Positions 17,992-28,432 of a stretch of 64,000 nt of DNA are shown in pieces (the stretch's first letter is position 1; each line of letters opens with the position of its first letter). Origin of the DNA: Enterococcus faecalis (lineage in GTDB: Bacteria; Bacillota; Bacilli; Lactobacillales; Enterococcaceae); NCBI RefSeq assembly GCF_029024925.1, contig NZ_CP118962.1:1706001-1770000 (forward strand), in the 5' to 3' direction. Below the pieces are notes generated by a model. The model saw nothing but the letters and a program-made list of their open reading frames with translations, did no database searches and was not told the origin of the DNA. The translations under genes and the position numbers were made by a program.

Positions 17992-18020
17992 AGTGTACCA
18001 GTTTTTTTAGGTCTTTTCAA
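17992..18020 (-). promoter_or_regulatory. Candidate promoter P1 of the cggR-gap operon
   Basis: On the minus strand TTGAAA (18015-18020) and TACACT (17992-17997) are 17 bases apart. The -10 overlaps an inverted repeat ACACT-A-AGTGT, a possible operator. It lies just upstream of P2. Confidence 0.55.
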
Positions 18021-18223
18021 TAAAAATGATTCTTTTTTCATCGTTTTCTTTCAAATCCAAACAAAGCATTCGTTTGCGAGAAACAATAGCGACTTATTTC
18101 CGAATAATTAGATTTAATTAAACCAAAAGCAAAGGAATTCACGAACGTCTTTCAATTAACTTCTTGTTTAAATGGGAATTTCAGGTCCTCACACAAAGCA
18201 TTTTTTACTTATTTTTCAAAAAA
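18021..18223. other. Intergenic stretch, nothing recognised
   Basis: Between the cggR promoters and the YitT terminator no reading frame with a ribosome site, RNA gene or repeat was found. The sequence is AT rich and unremarkable. Confidence 0.5.
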
Positions 18224-18261
18224 AGCAACGAAAGAATAGACACAGCCATTCTCTCGTTGCT
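18224..18261 (-). terminator. Terminator of the YitT-family gene
   Basis: Fourteen-base arms beginning AGCAACGA and ending TCGTTGCT, with a 10-base loop, are followed on the minus strand by a T run. It starts 10 bases after the stop codon. Confidence 0.8.
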
Positions 18262-18271
18262 TCATACCCTT

Positions 18272-19150
18272 TTATTTGTAATCTTCTTCGTAAAAACGTC
18301 CTAAAATTTTAACATTATCTGAGATGCTGACAAAGGCATTCGGATCACTTTCTTTCATGGCTGCTTCTAAACTTGGCAACTCAAAGCGTGTCACAATAGT
18401 TAGCAAAACAGTTTGGCGGTCGTGGCGATATGCCCCTTCCGCTTCATGAATAATTGTAATACCGCGGCGCATTTTCTTTTGAATCTCATCCACGACCCGA
18501 TCTGGGTTTTTGGTGACAATCATAACTTGCATTTTCTTTTGCTTAGTATAAACGGCATCTGTGACCTTCCCACTTACAAAAATTGATAACGCACTGTAGA
18601 ACATGTACTGCCAGCCAAATAAATAACCTGCAACGAAGACAATTAGTGCGTTAAAATAAATTGAAATCGAGCCAACGGAACGCCCCGTTTTTTTCCGAAT
18701 GGTAATGCTTAGAATATCTAAGCCCCCAGAAGAAACCCCGTTTTTTAAAACAAAACCAATTCCTGATCCAGAAATCGCCCCACCAAAAATAGCACAGATA
18801 ATTGGATCTTGAGTCATCACCGTTTGCGGAACAATATGCATAAATAATGAAGTTAAAGTCACGGTAATGAAAGTAAAAATTGTAAACTTCTTACCTATTT
18901 TTTTCCACGCAATAAAGAATAACGGCACATTTAAAAGATACAATGTAATGGAGACAGGCACATTAAAACCGACAATTTTTGTTGAGAGGGTTGTTAAAAT
19001 TTGTGCCAAGCCTGTTAAGCCACTGGAATAAATATTTCCTGGTTGATAGAAAAAGTTCATGGCAATTGATGCAAGAATAGCATAGACAATCGACACAGAA
19101 AATTTTGTTGTATAGTCATGAACTGGCAGTCCGTCATAAATTTTTTTCAT
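18272..19150 (-). CDS. YitT family membrane protein (DUF161/DUF2179)
   Basis: A 292-residue protein with about five membrane segments in the first 190 residues and a soluble C-terminal DUF2179 domain (about 205-285). Family-typical text includes FFYQPGNIYSSGLTGLAQIL near the start, GFVLKNGVSSGGLDILSI in the middle, and VMIVTKNPDRVVDEIQKKMRRG and RGITIIHEAEGAY in the tail. Its biochemical role is unknown. It is a single-gene unit with a terminator after it and a TATAAT -10 (19199-19204) about 50 bases upstream. Confidence 0.88.
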   Translation of the reverse strand: MKKIYDGLPVHDYTTKFSVSIVYAILASIAMNFFYQPGNIYSSGLTGLAQILTTLSTKIVGFNVPVSITLYLLNVPLFFIAWKKIGKKFTIFTFITVTLTSLFMHIVPQTVMTQDPIICAIFGGAISGSGIGFVLKNGVSSGGLDILSITIRKKTGRSVGSISIYFNALIVFVAGYLFGWQYMFYSALSIFVSGKVTDAVYTKQKKMQVMIVTKNPDRVVDEIQKKMRRGITIIHEAEGAYRHDRQTVLLTIVTRFELPSLEAAMKESDPNAFVSISDNVKILGRFYEEDYK

Positions 19151-19280
19151 AAATAATAGCCTCGTTTCAGGTTTTCAATAAATTACATTTCTTTTCATAT
19201 TATACGTGGTTTACCGAGAGAAAAAAAGAGATTCCTATAATAATTACGGAAGATTCATCAAATGTTTATAGAAATGAAAA

Positions 19281-19309
19281 AAGAACGAAATCTTAACGAT
19301 TTCGTTCTT
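19281..19309 (-). terminator. Terminator embedded in the 3' end of the UPF0340 gene
   Basis: Twelve-base perfect arms (AAGAACGAAATC/GATTTCGTTCTT) close a 5-base loop and are followed by a T run on the minus strand. The 5' arm is coding for QERN and the stop codon is in the loop. Confidence 0.85.
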
Positions 19310-19862
19310 GGGTTGTTTCATAATGGGCTCTTGGTCCACCAATATATTTAGGACGAGAATATAATGCTGTAACATGGGCCGCACCTAACGTTCGAATGCT
19401 CAAGCGAAGAGGAACTTGCACATGTTTTACATGCATACCGATAGATGTATCGCCAATGTCAATCCCTGCTTGAGCAACAATATGCTCCACTTCCACAGGT
19501 TCATCAAATTTTTCAAAGGCAGCCACTGAACAAGAACCGCCAGCATGTAATTGTGGTACTACCGAGACAATTTCAAAGCCTTTTTCTTCAGCCACACGAC
19601 GTTCCATCGCTAAAGCACGATTAATATGTTCGCATCCTTGGACAGCCAAAGAGATGCCTTTTTTATCTAATTGTTCAATTAAGGTTGAGACAATCCATTG
19701 TCCTACTTCGGCACTGGAATTTTTACCAATGACGCCACCTACTACCTCGCTAGTGGTACAACCTAAAACAAATAGGTCCCCTTTTTGTAAATTTCCTGCT
19801 GTAATGACTTCTTCTGTAATTGTCACTAACTGTTCTTTTAACATTTTTTCATCGATAGTCAT
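19293..19862 (-). CDS. UPF0340 / TIGR01440 family protein (YwlG-like)
   Basis: A 189-residue soluble protein with the family blocks [74 protein letters not shown] and a PKYIGGPRA end. Molecular function is unknown. It is last in a three-gene operon; its ATG overlaps the TGA of the transporter gene (ATGA). Its last codons form half of a terminator hairpin. Confidence 0.9.
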   Translation of the reverse strand: MTIDEKMLKEQLVTITEEVITAGNLQKGDLFVLGCTTSEVVGGVIGKNSSAEVGQWIVSTLIEQLDKKGISLAVQGCEHINRALAMERRVAEEKGFEIVSVVPQLHAGGSCSVAAFEKFDEPVEVEHIVAQAGIDIGDTSIGMHVKHVQVPLRLSIRTLGAAHVTALYSRPKYIGGPRAHYETTQERNR

Positions 19863-20365
19863 TTGTTCATCCTTCTTTCTTCTAAACGACCATTTTTTGG
19901 TAACACACGTTTTAATGTTTGACTAAGAGGCAATGCTACAATCACCCCAAATAAGGATTGAATGATATTCCCTGGTAATGAGGCAATCCCCGCACCCACG
20001 CCATAAAGCCAGCTAGTCGCTAAAGCATACCCGCTAATCATGAGGAGACTGGCTAAAAGTAATCCTAGCGTTTGCATCTTTTTATTTTTATTAAAGAAGT
20101 GCCCTGCTAACCAACCTTGTCCGCCATGAATCAATAACGAAAAAACGAACCATTGTGGATAGCCTGACAATAAATCAATTAAACCACCGCTTAAAGCTCC
20201 GACTGTCAAGCCACCAATCGGACCAAAAAGTAAACTAGCAATGTAAATCCCTGCATCCGCCAATGTAACAAAGCCATTTGTTGCTGGGACGGGGATAATA
20301 AAGACCATTGACACAGCCACTGTTAAAGCGGTAATTACTGCATATAGACTAATTTTTCTTGTCAT
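19859..20365 (-). CDS. ECF transporter substrate-binding (S) component, vitamin type
   Basis: A 168-residue hydrophobic protein with about five or six helices, typical of ECF S components: [22 protein letters not shown] and [20 protein letters not shown], then [23 protein letters not shown] components capture a vitamin and dock on the shared EcfTAA' module, absent from this window. Its overlap with a pyridoxal/hydroxymethylpyrimidine-type kinase gene points to vitamin B6 or a thiamine precursor. I start it at ATG 20365; a GTG 12 bases upstream sits on the ribosome site itself. Confidence 0.82.
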   Translation of the reverse strand: MTRKISLYAVITALTVAVSMVFIIPVPATNGFVTLADAGIYIASLLFGPIGGLTVGALSGGLIDLLSGYPQWFVFSLLIHGGQGWLAGHFFNKNKKMQTLGLLLASLLMISGYALATSWLYGVGAGIASLPGNIIQSLFGVIVALPLSQTLKRVLPKNGRLEERRMNK

Positions 20366-21164
20366 TATCCGCCACACCTCCTGCTAGTAATCCTTCATGC
20401 CACACACTTCCAAAAGCTGCATTTAGCTGGACCCCAGAAACAATGGCTTCATGAACGTATGTTTTTGCTAAATCAACTGCTTCAATTAACGGATATCCTT
20501 TAACTAAATTCGCACCAATTGCAGAGGCAAAGGAACAACCAGCGCCATCAATGGTGTGGGCCATTACTTTTTCTTTGACCAATTGAATATGTTGTTGTCC
20601 ATCATAAAAAAAGTCACGTGCTTCTTGGCCAAGCCAACGATTACCACCTTTAATCACCACCGTTGCCGCTCCTAAAGAGTTTAACTCTTCCGCCGCTTGT
20701 TGAACTTCTTCGACGGTTGTTAATTTTCTGCCAATGAGTAATTCTGCTTCTTTTAAATTAGGCGTTATAATCGTTGCGAATGGAAAAAGTTTTTCAATCA
20801 ATAACTGCATGTATCTTTTTTCATAAACTGAAGTCGTTTCTTTAAAAGCCAAGACAGGATCCAACACCACCGGCAGACCTGCGTGCTTTTTCAAAAAGGT
20901 TGCAATTTGTAGCATACTTTCTTCACTGTGAATCAAGCCAATCTTGATGCCGTCTAAACTCCCGGCAGGTATGGAAGCGAGTTGCTCTTTCACCAAAGAA
21001 GTCTCCAGGTCATGAATCTGAAAATGATTCTTGGGGGCTGTAGCAAGGCAAGTTAAAGTTGATAAGCCAAAGACTTGATGATTTTCAAACGTTTTTAAAT
21101 CTGTTTGAATCCCGCCACCTGAAAAAGGATCGGAACCGCCAATTGTTAAAATTATTTTTGTCAT
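20349..21164 (-). CDS. Pyridoxal kinase / hydroxymethylpyrimidine kinase-like (ThiD/PdxK family)
   Basis: A 271-residue ribokinase-fold vitamin kinase. It begins TKIILTIGGSDPFSGGGIQT, with PVVLDPVLA in the middle and the anion hole IDGAGCSFASAIGANLVKG near the end (Asp206, Cys210). The Cys in GAGC is a mark of the CHED-type pyridoxal kinases of Gram-positive bacteria, previously annotated as ThiD, so pyridoxal is the more likely substrate. Start is ATG 21164 with AAAGGAG. It overlaps the ECF gene by 17 bases, giving an uptake-plus-trapping pair. Confidence 0.82.
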   Translation of the reverse strand: MTKIILTIGGSDPFSGGGIQTDLKTFENHQVFGLSTLTCLATAPKNHFQIHDLETSLVKEQLASIPAGSLDGIKIGLIHSEESMLQIATFLKKHAGLPVVLDPVLAFKETTSVYEKRYMQLLIEKLFPFATIITPNLKEAELLIGRKLTTVEEVQQAAEELNSLGAATVVIKGGNRWLGQEARDFFYDGQQHIQLVKEKVMAHTIDGAGCSFASAIGANLVKGYPLIEAVDLAKTYVHEAIVSGVQLNAAFGSVWHEGLLAGGVADNDKKN

Positions 21165-21284
21165 TTGTTTCGCTCCTTTATACACTCAGTTATCATACAA
21201 AGTTTTCTAAAAAGAAAAAACAGCCAATTGGCAGATTTTTAGCTCAGCCACTTTTTATTTTGTTATCCTTTTCCTTCCCAAAGA

Positions 21285-21324
21285 AAGAGTGACCTCATCC
21301 GTCAATGAAGTCACTCTTTCTTTA
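21285..21324 (-). terminator. Terminator after aspS
   Basis: Long arms (about AAAGAAAGAGTGAC with GTCACTCTTTCTTT) flank a loop of roughly 12 bases just after aspS, in the gap before the kinase gene. The run after it on the minus strand is not purely T. Confidence 0.65.
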
Positions 21325-21334
21325 GATTTAACAT

Positions 21335-23104
21335 TTATTCGTCAATGGCTGTTACATCAATGTTTAATTCAAACAATTGTAATGGAGAAACTAAACTTGG
21401 TGCGTTGTTCATTGGGTCAATTGCTTTCCCGTTTTTAGGGAAGGCAATCACTTCACGAATATTTTCTTCCCCAGCCAATAGCATTGCTAAGCGGTCTAGC
21501 CCTAAAGCAATCCCTCCATGTGGCGGGAAGCCGTAATCTAATGCGTCTAGCAAGAAACCAAATTGGTCTTGTGCTTCTTCTTTTGTAAAACCTAACGTTT
21601 CAAACATTTTTTCTTGTAATTCTCGTGTATGGATCCGTAATGAGCCACCGCCTAATTCGTAGCCGTTTAAGACAACATCGTAAGCTTCAGCATACACAGA
21701 GGCTGGGTCTGTTGCTAAGCGGGCCACATCCTCTGCTTTTGGTTGTGTAAATGGATGATGAGCAGAAACATAGCGGCCAGCTTCTTCATCATATTCAAAC
21801 AACGGCCAATCCACAATCCATAAGAAATTGAATTTCGATTCATCAATTAAACCTAATTCTTTACCTAAACGTGTACGTACCGCACCTAAAGCAGCGGCTA
21901 CGATTTCAGGTTTATCGGCACCAAACATTAAAATATCACCGACTTCTGCATTGGTAGCAGCAATTAATTCATCACTAACTTCTGTTAAGAATTTAGCAAT
22001 TGGTCCTTTTAAGCCATCTTCTTCAACTTTTAACCAAGCTAAGCCTTTTGCACCAAATTGACTCACATACTTACCTAAGTTATCCATATCTTTACGAGAA
22101 TACTTATCTGCGGCGCCTTTTGCATTCAAAGCCTTCACATGTCCACCATTTTCCAACGCTGCTTGGAAAACTTTGAAGTCTACGTCTTTCACTACATCTG
22201 CAACATCAATTAATTCCATAGCAAAACGAGTGTCGGGTTTATCGCTACCATAGCGTGCCATCGCTTCGTCATAGCTCATTCGTGGAAACGGAACAGAAAT
22301 CTCAATTCCTTTTGTCTCTTTCATCACTTCAGCCAACATATTTTCTGTATATGTTTGAATTTCTTCTGGTGTTAAAAAGGTCGTTTCGATATCGATTTGT
22401 GTAAATTCTGGTTGACGGTCGCCTCGTAAATCTTCATCACGGAAACAACGAACGATTTGGTAATAGCGATCGAAGCCTGCCCCCATTAATAATTGTTTAA
22501 AGAGTTGTGGTGATTGTGGCAAAGCATAAAAATGACCGGCATGGACACGAGAAGGAACCAAATAATCGCGAGCGCCTTCTGGTGTTGATTTGCCTAAATA
22601 AGGAGTTTCAATGTCTAAAAAGTCATGATTATCTAAATAGTGACGGATTGTTTTCGTTACTTGGTGACGTAATTTAATGTTGTTTGTCATTGATGGACGA
22701 CGTAAATCTAAATAACGATATTTCATGCGCAATTCGTCATTAACGTTATTATCATCTTCAATGGTAAATGGCGTTGTTTTCGCAGTATTTAAAATCGTAA
22801 TGTCAGTCGCCATCACTTCAAACTCGCCAGTTTTCATTTTGGGATTAATCGCTTCTTTATCACGATAAACGACTTGACCTTTAACTTCGATGACGTATTC
22901 ACTACGACATTTATCAGCAATTTCCCATGCTTCTTTTGACTTTTCTGGGTTAAAGACCACTTGGACGATTCCTTCACGGTCACGTAAATCAATAAAGATA
23001 ACGCCTCCTAAGTCACGACGTTTTTGAACCCATCCTTTTAATACAACTTCTTTTTCAATAAATTCGGCAGATACATTGCCGCAATAGGTTGTGCGTTTTG
23101 CCAT
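21335..23104 (-). CDS. aspS: Aspartyl-tRNA synthetase
   Basis: A 589-residue class II synthetase that charges tRNA-Asp. The N-terminal OB-fold anticodon domain contains [20 protein letters not shown]. Class II motif 2 is seen in [21 protein letters not shown], a GAD insert follows, and motif 3 is [19 protein letters not shown]. Length fits the bacterial type. It lies 17 bases after hisS in one operon controlled by the upstream T-box. Confidence 0.97.
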   Translation of the reverse strand: MAKRTTYCGNVSAEFIEKEVVLKGWVQKRRDLGGVIFIDLRDREGIVQVVFNPEKSKEAWEIADKCRSEYVIEVKGQVVYRDKEAINPKMKTGEFEVMATDITILNTAKTTPFTIEDDNNVNDELRMKYRYLDLRRPSMTNNIKLRHQVTKTIRHYLDNHDFLDIETPYLGKSTPEGARDYLVPSRVHAGHFYALPQSPQLFKQLLMGAGFDRYYQIVRCFRDEDLRGDRQPEFTQIDIETTFLTPEEIQTYTENMLAEVMKETKGIEISVPFPRMSYDEAMARYGSDKPDTRFAMELIDVADVVKDVDFKVFQAALENGGHVKALNAKGAADKYSRKDMDNLGKYVSQFGAKGLAWLKVEEDGLKGPIAKFLTEVSDELIAATNAEVGDILMFGADKPEIVAAALGAVRTRLGKELGLIDESKFNFLWIVDWPLFEYDEEAGRYVSAHHPFTQPKAEDVARLATDPASVYAEAYDVVLNGYELGGGSLRIHTRELQEKMFETLGFTKEEAQDQFGFLLDALDYGFPPHGGIALGLDRLAMLLAGEENIREVIAFPKNGKAIDPMNNAPSLVSPLQLFELNIDVTAIDE

Positions 23105-23121
23105 TTCTCAATCTCTCCTTT

Positions 23122-24423
23122 TTATTCTTCAATCATTTTTGTCATCATTTCGTCATACACTTCATCAAATGAATCATGAATAGCACTTAACGGGAAGGCT
23201 TTTTCTTCGCGTGTTGCCATTGATTTTACGTTGACAATGCCTTCATTCAATTCATTTTCACCGATTGTTAAAACTAATTTTGCTTGTAATTTATCGGCCG
23301 TTTTAAATTGCGCTTTTGGTTTGCGATTCATGTAATCACGATCAGCTGAGAAACCAAAGTTACGAATGCTTTGAACAAGTTGCAAAGCTGCGACGTTGGT
23401 TTCTGAACCAATCCCAACCACATATGCGTCTAATTCAGATAACGCTGGAATCACAACTTCTTCAGCTTCCATTGTTAACAACACTCGCTCAATGCCCATA
23501 CCAAAACCAAAACCTGGTGTGTCTGGGCCGCCTAATTCTTCAACTAAACCATTGTATCGGCCTCCTGCACAAATAGTTGATTGCGCACCCATTTTAGGCG
23601 CTTCACTCATAATTTCAAAAATTGTGTGTGTGTAATAATCCAGACCGCGAACCATATTACTATCAATTTCATAAGGAATTTCTAGTAAATCTAACATATC
23701 AGTTACTGCTTCAAAATGTGCTTTAGATGGTTCATTTAAATAATCTAAAATGGAGGGCGCTTCTGCGACGATCACCTTGTCTTTTTTATCTTTGCTGTCT
23801 AACACCCGCAATGGATTTTCGTGTAAGCGACGTTGTGAATCCTCGCTTAATTCTGCCATATGGGGCTCTAAATAATCGATTAATGCTTGACGGTACGTAG
23901 CACGTGTTTCTTTATCCCCTAAGGAATTAATAACTAATTTGATTTGTTGGATGCCTAATTGTTTGAAGAAGTCCAAAGCCATAGCCATAATTTCAACATC
24001 CAATGCTGGGTTTTCACTACCAAATGCTTCCACACCAATTTGATGGAATTGACGCAAACGACCAGCTTGTGGGCGTTCATAGCGGAACATCGGCCCCATG
24101 TAATAGGTTTTATATGGTTTCGTATATTCCGGACCATATAATTTATTTTCAACGAAGGCCCGAACAATTGGCGCTGTCCCCTCAGGACGTAGCGTCACGT
24201 GACGGTCTCCTTTATCATAAAAATCATACATTTCTTTTGAAACAATATCTGTAGTATCGCCAACACTGCGAGATATCACTTCATAATGTTCAAAAATCGG
24301 GGTTCTGATTTCTTGGTATTGATAATCTTTAAAAATCAAACGAGCTGTTTCTTCCACAAATTGCCATTTTTCAGAAGTTCCTGGCAAAATATCGTTTGTT
24401 CCTTTTGGTTTTTGATAACTCAT
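23122..24423 (-). CDS. hisS: Histidyl-tRNA synthetase
   Basis: A 433-residue class II synthetase for tRNA-His. It starts [18 protein letters not shown]; motif 2 is [21 protein letters not shown], the His-specific loop is [14 protein letters not shown], and motif 3 is [16 protein letters not shown]. The C-terminal anticodon domain contains [15 protein letters not shown]. It is the first gene behind the T-box leader and is co-transcribed with aspS. Confidence 0.97.
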   Translation of the reverse strand: MSYQKPKGTNDILPGTSEKWQFVEETARLIFKDYQYQEIRTPIFEHYEVISRSVGDTTDIVSKEMYDFYDKGDRHVTLRPEGTAPIVRAFVENKLYGPEYTKPYKTYYMGPMFRYERPQAGRLRQFHQIGVEAFGSENPALDVEIMAMALDFFKQLGIQQIKLVINSLGDKETRATYRQALIDYLEPHMAELSEDSQRRLHENPLRVLDSKDKKDKVIVAEAPSILDYLNEPSKAHFEAVTDMLDLLEIPYEIDSNMVRGLDYYTHTIFEIMSEAPKMGAQSTICAGGRYNGLVEELGGPDTPGFGFGMGIERVLLTMEAEEVVIPALSELDAYVVGIGSETNVAALQLVQSIRNFGFSADRDYMNRKPKAQFKTADKLQAKLVLTIGENELNEGIVNVKSMATREEKAFPLSAIHDSFDEVYDEMMTKMIEE

Positions 24424-24480
24424 TGTCTTTCTCTCCTTCTATCATTCCACAAAAATGTGTGCGCCATTTTCTTTTTTCTA

Positions 24481-24740
24481 AAAATGAAAAAAGCCCTTGT
24501 ATGTTGAACATACAAGGGCGTAAAAGTCTCTTTTACACGGTACCACCTAGTTTTGAAAGATTTGACTCTTTCCTCAACGATTAACGCTCGTAACGGGACG
24601 GCTTTTCTTCCGTCCATCTCCAGAATGTCTTTCACTTTCACTGTTGAAGTTGCTCTCAGCCACGGCAACTCTCTCTTCGCAGACAGATGAAACTTACTCG
24701 TTCCTTCGTAGATTTTTAATATTATCTATAAACTACTAAA
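24481..24740 (-). ncRNA. T-box riboswitch leader of hisS-aspS (specifier reads GAC, Asp)
   Basis: On the minus strand the leader has a Stem I region (about 24740-24600) with AGTAA and AGAGAG elements, the T-box AGGTGGTACCGTG (24537-24549), and a terminator with 13-base arms (24494-24506 and 24508-24520) followed by a T run. Uncharged tRNA should pair with the T-box and prevent termination. The only plausible specifier is GAC at 24628-24630 in GTGAAAGACATTC; no His codon CAC is found in the Stem I region. A TTGACT -35 lies at 24754-24759. The leader class is certain, the specifier likely. Confidence 0.9.
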
Positions 24741-24780
24741 GTTCTCTTAGAAAGTCAAGGGTTTCCGACAGGAAAATCAA

Positions 24781-25227
24781 TTATTTTTCTCGTGTATCAA
24801 TCACAATGGTCACTGGACCATCATTGGTCAACGACACTTGCATATCCGCGCCAAATTCTCCTGTGGCTACCTCTATTCCTTCTGCTTCTAATTGTTGATT
24901 AAATAATTCATACAAAGGAATCGCCACATCTGGACGAGCCGCTTCAATAAAACTGGGACGATTGCCTTTTTTAGTTTTTGCATAGAGGGTAAATTGAGAG
25001 ATACTCAAAATTGATCCTTCAATCTCTTGAATACTGCGATTCATTTTTCCTTCGTCATCTTCAAAAACACGTAATTTACTGATTTTGCCAACAACATAAG
25101 CCACATCTTCTGGCGTGTCTTCTTGATGGATGCCCACCAGCACCATGAAGCCTTGTTTGATTTGTCCCACTATCTGCTCTTCTATCGCAACTTGTGCTTG
25201 ACTGACTCTTTGAATAACTACTTTCAT
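24781..25227 (-). CDS. dtd: D-aminoacyl-tRNA deacylase
   Basis: A 148-residue DTD-family protein that hydrolyses D-amino acids (and Gly) from mischarged tRNAs. It begins [16 protein letters not shown]; the active-site segment [21 protein letters not shown] (SQFTL) and the C-terminal [13 protein letters not shown] (NDGPVT, cross-subunit Gly-Pro motif) are intact. It lies 23 bases after relA, the common Firmicute order, and the two are probably co-transcribed. Confidence 0.95.
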   Translation of the reverse strand: MKVVIQRVSQAQVAIEEQIVGQIKQGFMVLVGIHQEDTPEDVAYVVGKISKLRVFEDDEGKMNRSIQEIEGSILSISQFTLYAKTKKGNRPSFIEAARPDVAIPLYELFNQQLEAEGIEVATGEFGADMQVSLTNDGPVTIVIDTREK

Positions 25228-25250
25228 CTTTTTTGCCTCACTTTTAACAC

Positions 25251-27464
25251 TTACCCATTGGTTCGACGAACACTATAAACATCTGGTACACTTTTAATTT
25301 TGTCAACGATGGTTTTTAAATGAGAAAGGTTTTGAATTTTCACAGTGACATGAATCTGGGCCATCTTATCTTTGGATGGACGAGCTTCAACGCCGACTAA
25401 ATTTTTTGTCATCGAACTAATGACTTGTAAAACATCACTCAGTAAGCCACTACGATCATAGCCGTAAATCTCCAAATCGGCAGCGTATTCTTTGCGACTG
25501 TGCTCGGTATCTTCCCACTCAACTTCAATTAGACGTTGTGCTAATTCTTCTTGATGTTGTACGTTAGGACAGTCCGCACGATGAATTGAAACGCCCCGTC
25601 CTTTGGTAATGTAACCAACGATTTCATCACCAGGCACTGGATTACAACAGCGGCTTAAACGAATCAATAGGTTGTCCACCCCTTGAATCACGATGCCGCC
25701 TTCATGACGAACTTTCATTTTTTCTGATTCTTTTTTAGCTGGCTGATTTAACAACTCTTCTGCTTCTTGGCGTTGACGTTCCAACTCTTGTTCGCGGCGT
25801 TCTTTTTCTGTTAAACGATTGCACACTACTTGCGCACTTACTTCGCCATAACCTACTGCCGCAAATAAATCATCTTCCGTTTGAAATTTAAATTTATCTA
25901 GCACTTCCGCCATTTTATTCTTCGTTAAAAATTCTTTCGGTGTAAAGCCGATTTCTGTCATGTATTTAATGACAGCATCATGCCCTTTAATAATGTTATC
26001 TTCACGGTCTTGTTCTTTAAAGAAACGTTTGATTTTATTTTTGGCTTTACTTGTTTTAACCATTTTCAGCCAGTCGCGACTAGGTCCGAAAGAATTCGGT
26101 GATGTTAGGACTTCAATAATATCCCCATTTTTTAGGACATAGTCTAACTGTACCATTTTGCCGTTGACCTTCGCACCGGTTGTTTTATTCCCAATTTCAG
26201 TATGGATACTGTAAGCAAAATCTAGTGGTCCGGAGCCTTTTGGCAGTTCGGTTACATCTCCACTTGGCGTAAAGACATAGACTTTGTCGCTAAAAATGTC
26301 TTCTTTCACACCTTGCATAAATTCAGAAGCATCATAGCTTTCATCTTGTAATTCAATAATTTCATGGAACCAATCGACTTGCTTCGTCAGTTCATCTGTT
26401 TCAATTTTTTCCGCTTTGCCTTCTTTATAGGCCCAGTGAGCCGCCACCCCAAATTCGGCGATTTGGTGCATCTCATGCGTCCGAATTTGGACCTCTACTG
26501 GATTCCCTTTTGGTCCAATAACTGTCGTATGGATAGATTGATACATATTCGCTTTTGGCATAGCAATATAATCTTTAAAGCGACCTGGCATTGGTGTCCA
26601 ACGCGTATGAATCGCCCCTAACACGGCATAGCAATCTTTAATGGAATCGACAATAACACGAATCGCTAATAAGTCATAGATTTCATTAAATTGTTTCTTT
26701 TGGTCCTTCATTTTACGATAGATTGAATAAATATGTTTTGGTCGACCATATATTTCTGCGTAAATTTCTAAATCTTCCGTAGCTAAACGAATATCTTCGA
26801 CTGCTTCTGCCACATAAGCTTCACGTTCATCGCGTTTGCTTTGCATCAAATTAACAATTCGATAGTATTGGTTGGGGTTAATATAACGTAAGGCAGTATC
26901 TTCTAATTCCCATTTAATTCGACTAATCCCTAAGCGATGTGCTAAAGGCGCATAAATTTCTAAAGTTTCTTGCGCAATCCGTCGTTGCTTATCTTCACGT
27001 AAATGTTTTAATGTGCGCATATTGTGCAAACGATCGGCTAGTTTCACCATAATGACCCGTAAATCTTGCGCCATTGCCAATAACATTTTCCGATGGTTTT
27101 CGGCTAATTGTTCTTCATGAGATTTATATTTAATTTTTCCTAGTTTCGTTACGCCATCGACTAACATTGCGATGTCTTCGCCAAATTCTTCTTTTAAATC
27201 GTCCAGTGTTACGTCCGTATCTTCGACAACATCATGTAAAAATCCTGTTGCTACAGTATGGGGATCCATATGTAATTCAGCCAGAATGCCTGCCACTTGA
27301 ATCGGATGGATGATGTAAGGTTCACCTGATTGTCGGACTTGACCTTCGTGTGCTTTTTCAGCATAAGTTAATGCTTTTTGAACCAACTCAACATGTTCTG
27401 GTCCCATATAGGTACTTACAATTTTGATGACCGCTGGGCCTGTCAGTATTTCTTCTTTTGGCAT
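25251..27464 (-). CDS. relA: Bifunctional (p)ppGpp synthetase/hydrolase Rel
   Basis: A 737-residue long RSH protein. Domains in order: HD hydrolase (about 45-200; [15 protein letters not shown] and [16 protein letters not shown]), synthetase (about 240-350; [20 protein letters not shown] and [20 protein letters not shown]), TGS (about 390-450; [17 protein letters not shown]), a helical and zinc-finger-like region, and a C-terminal ACT domain. The intact HD motif means it both makes and degrades the stringent alarmone. I start at ATG 27464 with GAGGAG; the GTG nine bases upstream overlaps that site. Confidence 0.95.
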   Translation of the reverse strand: MPKEEILTGPAVIKIVSTYMGPEHVELVQKALTYAEKAHEGQVRQSGEPYIIHPIQVAGILAELHMDPHTVATGFLHDVVEDTDVTLDDLKEEFGEDIAMLVDGVTKLGKIKYKSHEEQLAENHRKMLLAMAQDLRVIMVKLADRLHNMRTLKHLREDKQRRIAQETLEIYAPLAHRLGISRIKWELEDTALRYINPNQYYRIVNLMQSKRDEREAYVAEAVEDIRLATEDLEIYAEIYGRPKHIYSIYRKMKDQKKQFNEIYDLLAIRVIVDSIKDCYAVLGAIHTRWTPMPGRFKDYIAMPKANMYQSIHTTVIGPKGNPVEVQIRTHEMHQIAEFGVAAHWAYKEGKAEKIETDELTKQVDWFHEIIELQDESYDASEFMQGVKEDIFSDKVYVFTPSGDVTELPKGSGPLDFAYSIHTEIGNKTTGAKVNGKMVQLDYVLKNGDIIEVLTSPNSFGPSRDWLKMVKTSKAKNKIKRFFKEQDREDNIIKGHDAVIKYMTEIGFTPKEFLTKNKMAEVLDKFKFQTEDDLFAAVGYGEVSAQVVCNRLTEKERREQELERQRQEAEELLNQPAKKESEKMKVRHEGGIVIQGVDNLLIRLSRCCNPVPGDEIVGYITKGRGVSIHRADCPNVQHQEELAQRLIEVEWEDTEHSRKEYAADLEIYGYDRSGLLSDVLQVISSMTKNLVGVEARPSKDKMAQIHVTVKIQNLSHLKTIVDKIKSVPDVYSVRRTNG

Positions 27465-27543
27465 GGTATTCACTCCTCTATGAAGGTGACCTTTGGATAA
27501 AGAACACTTCGTTCACGTTTTATCTATTTTAATAAAAAAGAAA

Positions 27544-27567
27544 AGTACCACTTGAAACAGTAGCACT
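27544..27567 (-). terminator. Terminator after rsmE
   Basis: Nine-base arms with two G-U pairs (27544-27552 and 27559-27567) and a T-rich run on the minus strand, about 110 bases after rsmE. Confidence 0.6.
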
Positions 27568-27678
27568 TTCAACAACTCTATTATACTAAATTTCCCTTAA
27601 ATTTCAATCACTGTCGCTTTTTTACTCTCTGTTTATTCAAAGAGAATGCCTACAAGAATTTTACAGGCGGGCTTTCGT

Positions 27679-28431
27679 TTAATTTAAAAGTTCCATTTGG
27701 TAGCTAACCGCACTTAAAAGATACAACGGTGCTGTTTCTGCTCGTAAAATTCTCGGACCCAACCCGCAAAGTTTCGCCCCAGCCTGCAGAAATTGTTCAA
27801 TTTCTTGCGGTGCAAAGCCACCTTCAGGTCCAAAGAGCACACACAAACATGCGCCTGGCTGGCAAGTGGATAATACTTGTGCTAATTGACTTTTTTCTCC
27901 TTGTTTTGCTGATTCTTCATACGCAACCAAGACTGTGTCATATGAGTCAAATTGCGCAATGATTTCTTGTGTTTTTTCCACCAAAGAAACACTTGGTGTC
28001 TGCTGCCGATGCGATTGCTCCGCCGCTTCTGTGGCAATTTTTTGTAATCTTTTTTCTTTGGCTGCTCTTTTTTTGTGGTCCCATTTGACAACGGAAGTTT
28101 TCGCAGGAAAGCCGATAAACTGATTGCCACCTAGCTCCGTGCCTTTTTGAACAATCCATTCTAACTTGTCCCCTTTTGGTAACCCACACGCAATCGTCAC
28201 TTCAATTGGCAATTCTTTGTCCATTTCTTCTTTACTAATTTCTTTAAAGTAAACAGATGTTGAATCAATTTCCACAATCTCAGCTAAAATGGCAGTTTTA
28301 TTTTGAAATACTAAATAACAACGATCATTCGGCGTCATTCGCATAACTCGCACAATATGATGATAGTTTTCATCTGCGACTTTATACAAATCTTTTTCTT
28401 GATAATCTTCTTTCATGAAATACCGTTGCAT
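27679..28431 (-). CDS. rsmE: 16S rRNA m3U1498 methyltransferase
   Basis: A 250-residue SPOUT-family methyltransferase that methylates U1498 of 16S rRNA. It begins MQRYFMKEDY; HHIVRVMRM is the N-terminal PUA-like RNA-binding part. The SAM knot is formed by LFGPEGGFAPQEIEQF and LGPRILRAETAPLYLLSAVSY at the C-terminus. It is separated from prmA by one base and probably co-transcribed with it. Confidence 0.95.
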   Translation of the reverse strand: MQRYFMKEDYQEKDLYKVADENYHHIVRVMRMTPNDRCYLVFQNKTAILAEIVEIDSTSVYFKEISKEEMDKELPIEVTIACGLPKGDKLEWIVQKGTELGGNQFIGFPAKTSVVKWDHKKRAAKEKRLQKIATEAAEQSHRQQTPSVSLVEKTQEIIAQFDSYDTVLVAYEESAKQGEKSQLAQVLSTCQPGACLCVLFGPEGGFAPQEIEQFLQAGAKLCGLGPRILRAETAPLYLLSAVSYQMELLN

Positions 28432-28432
28432 T

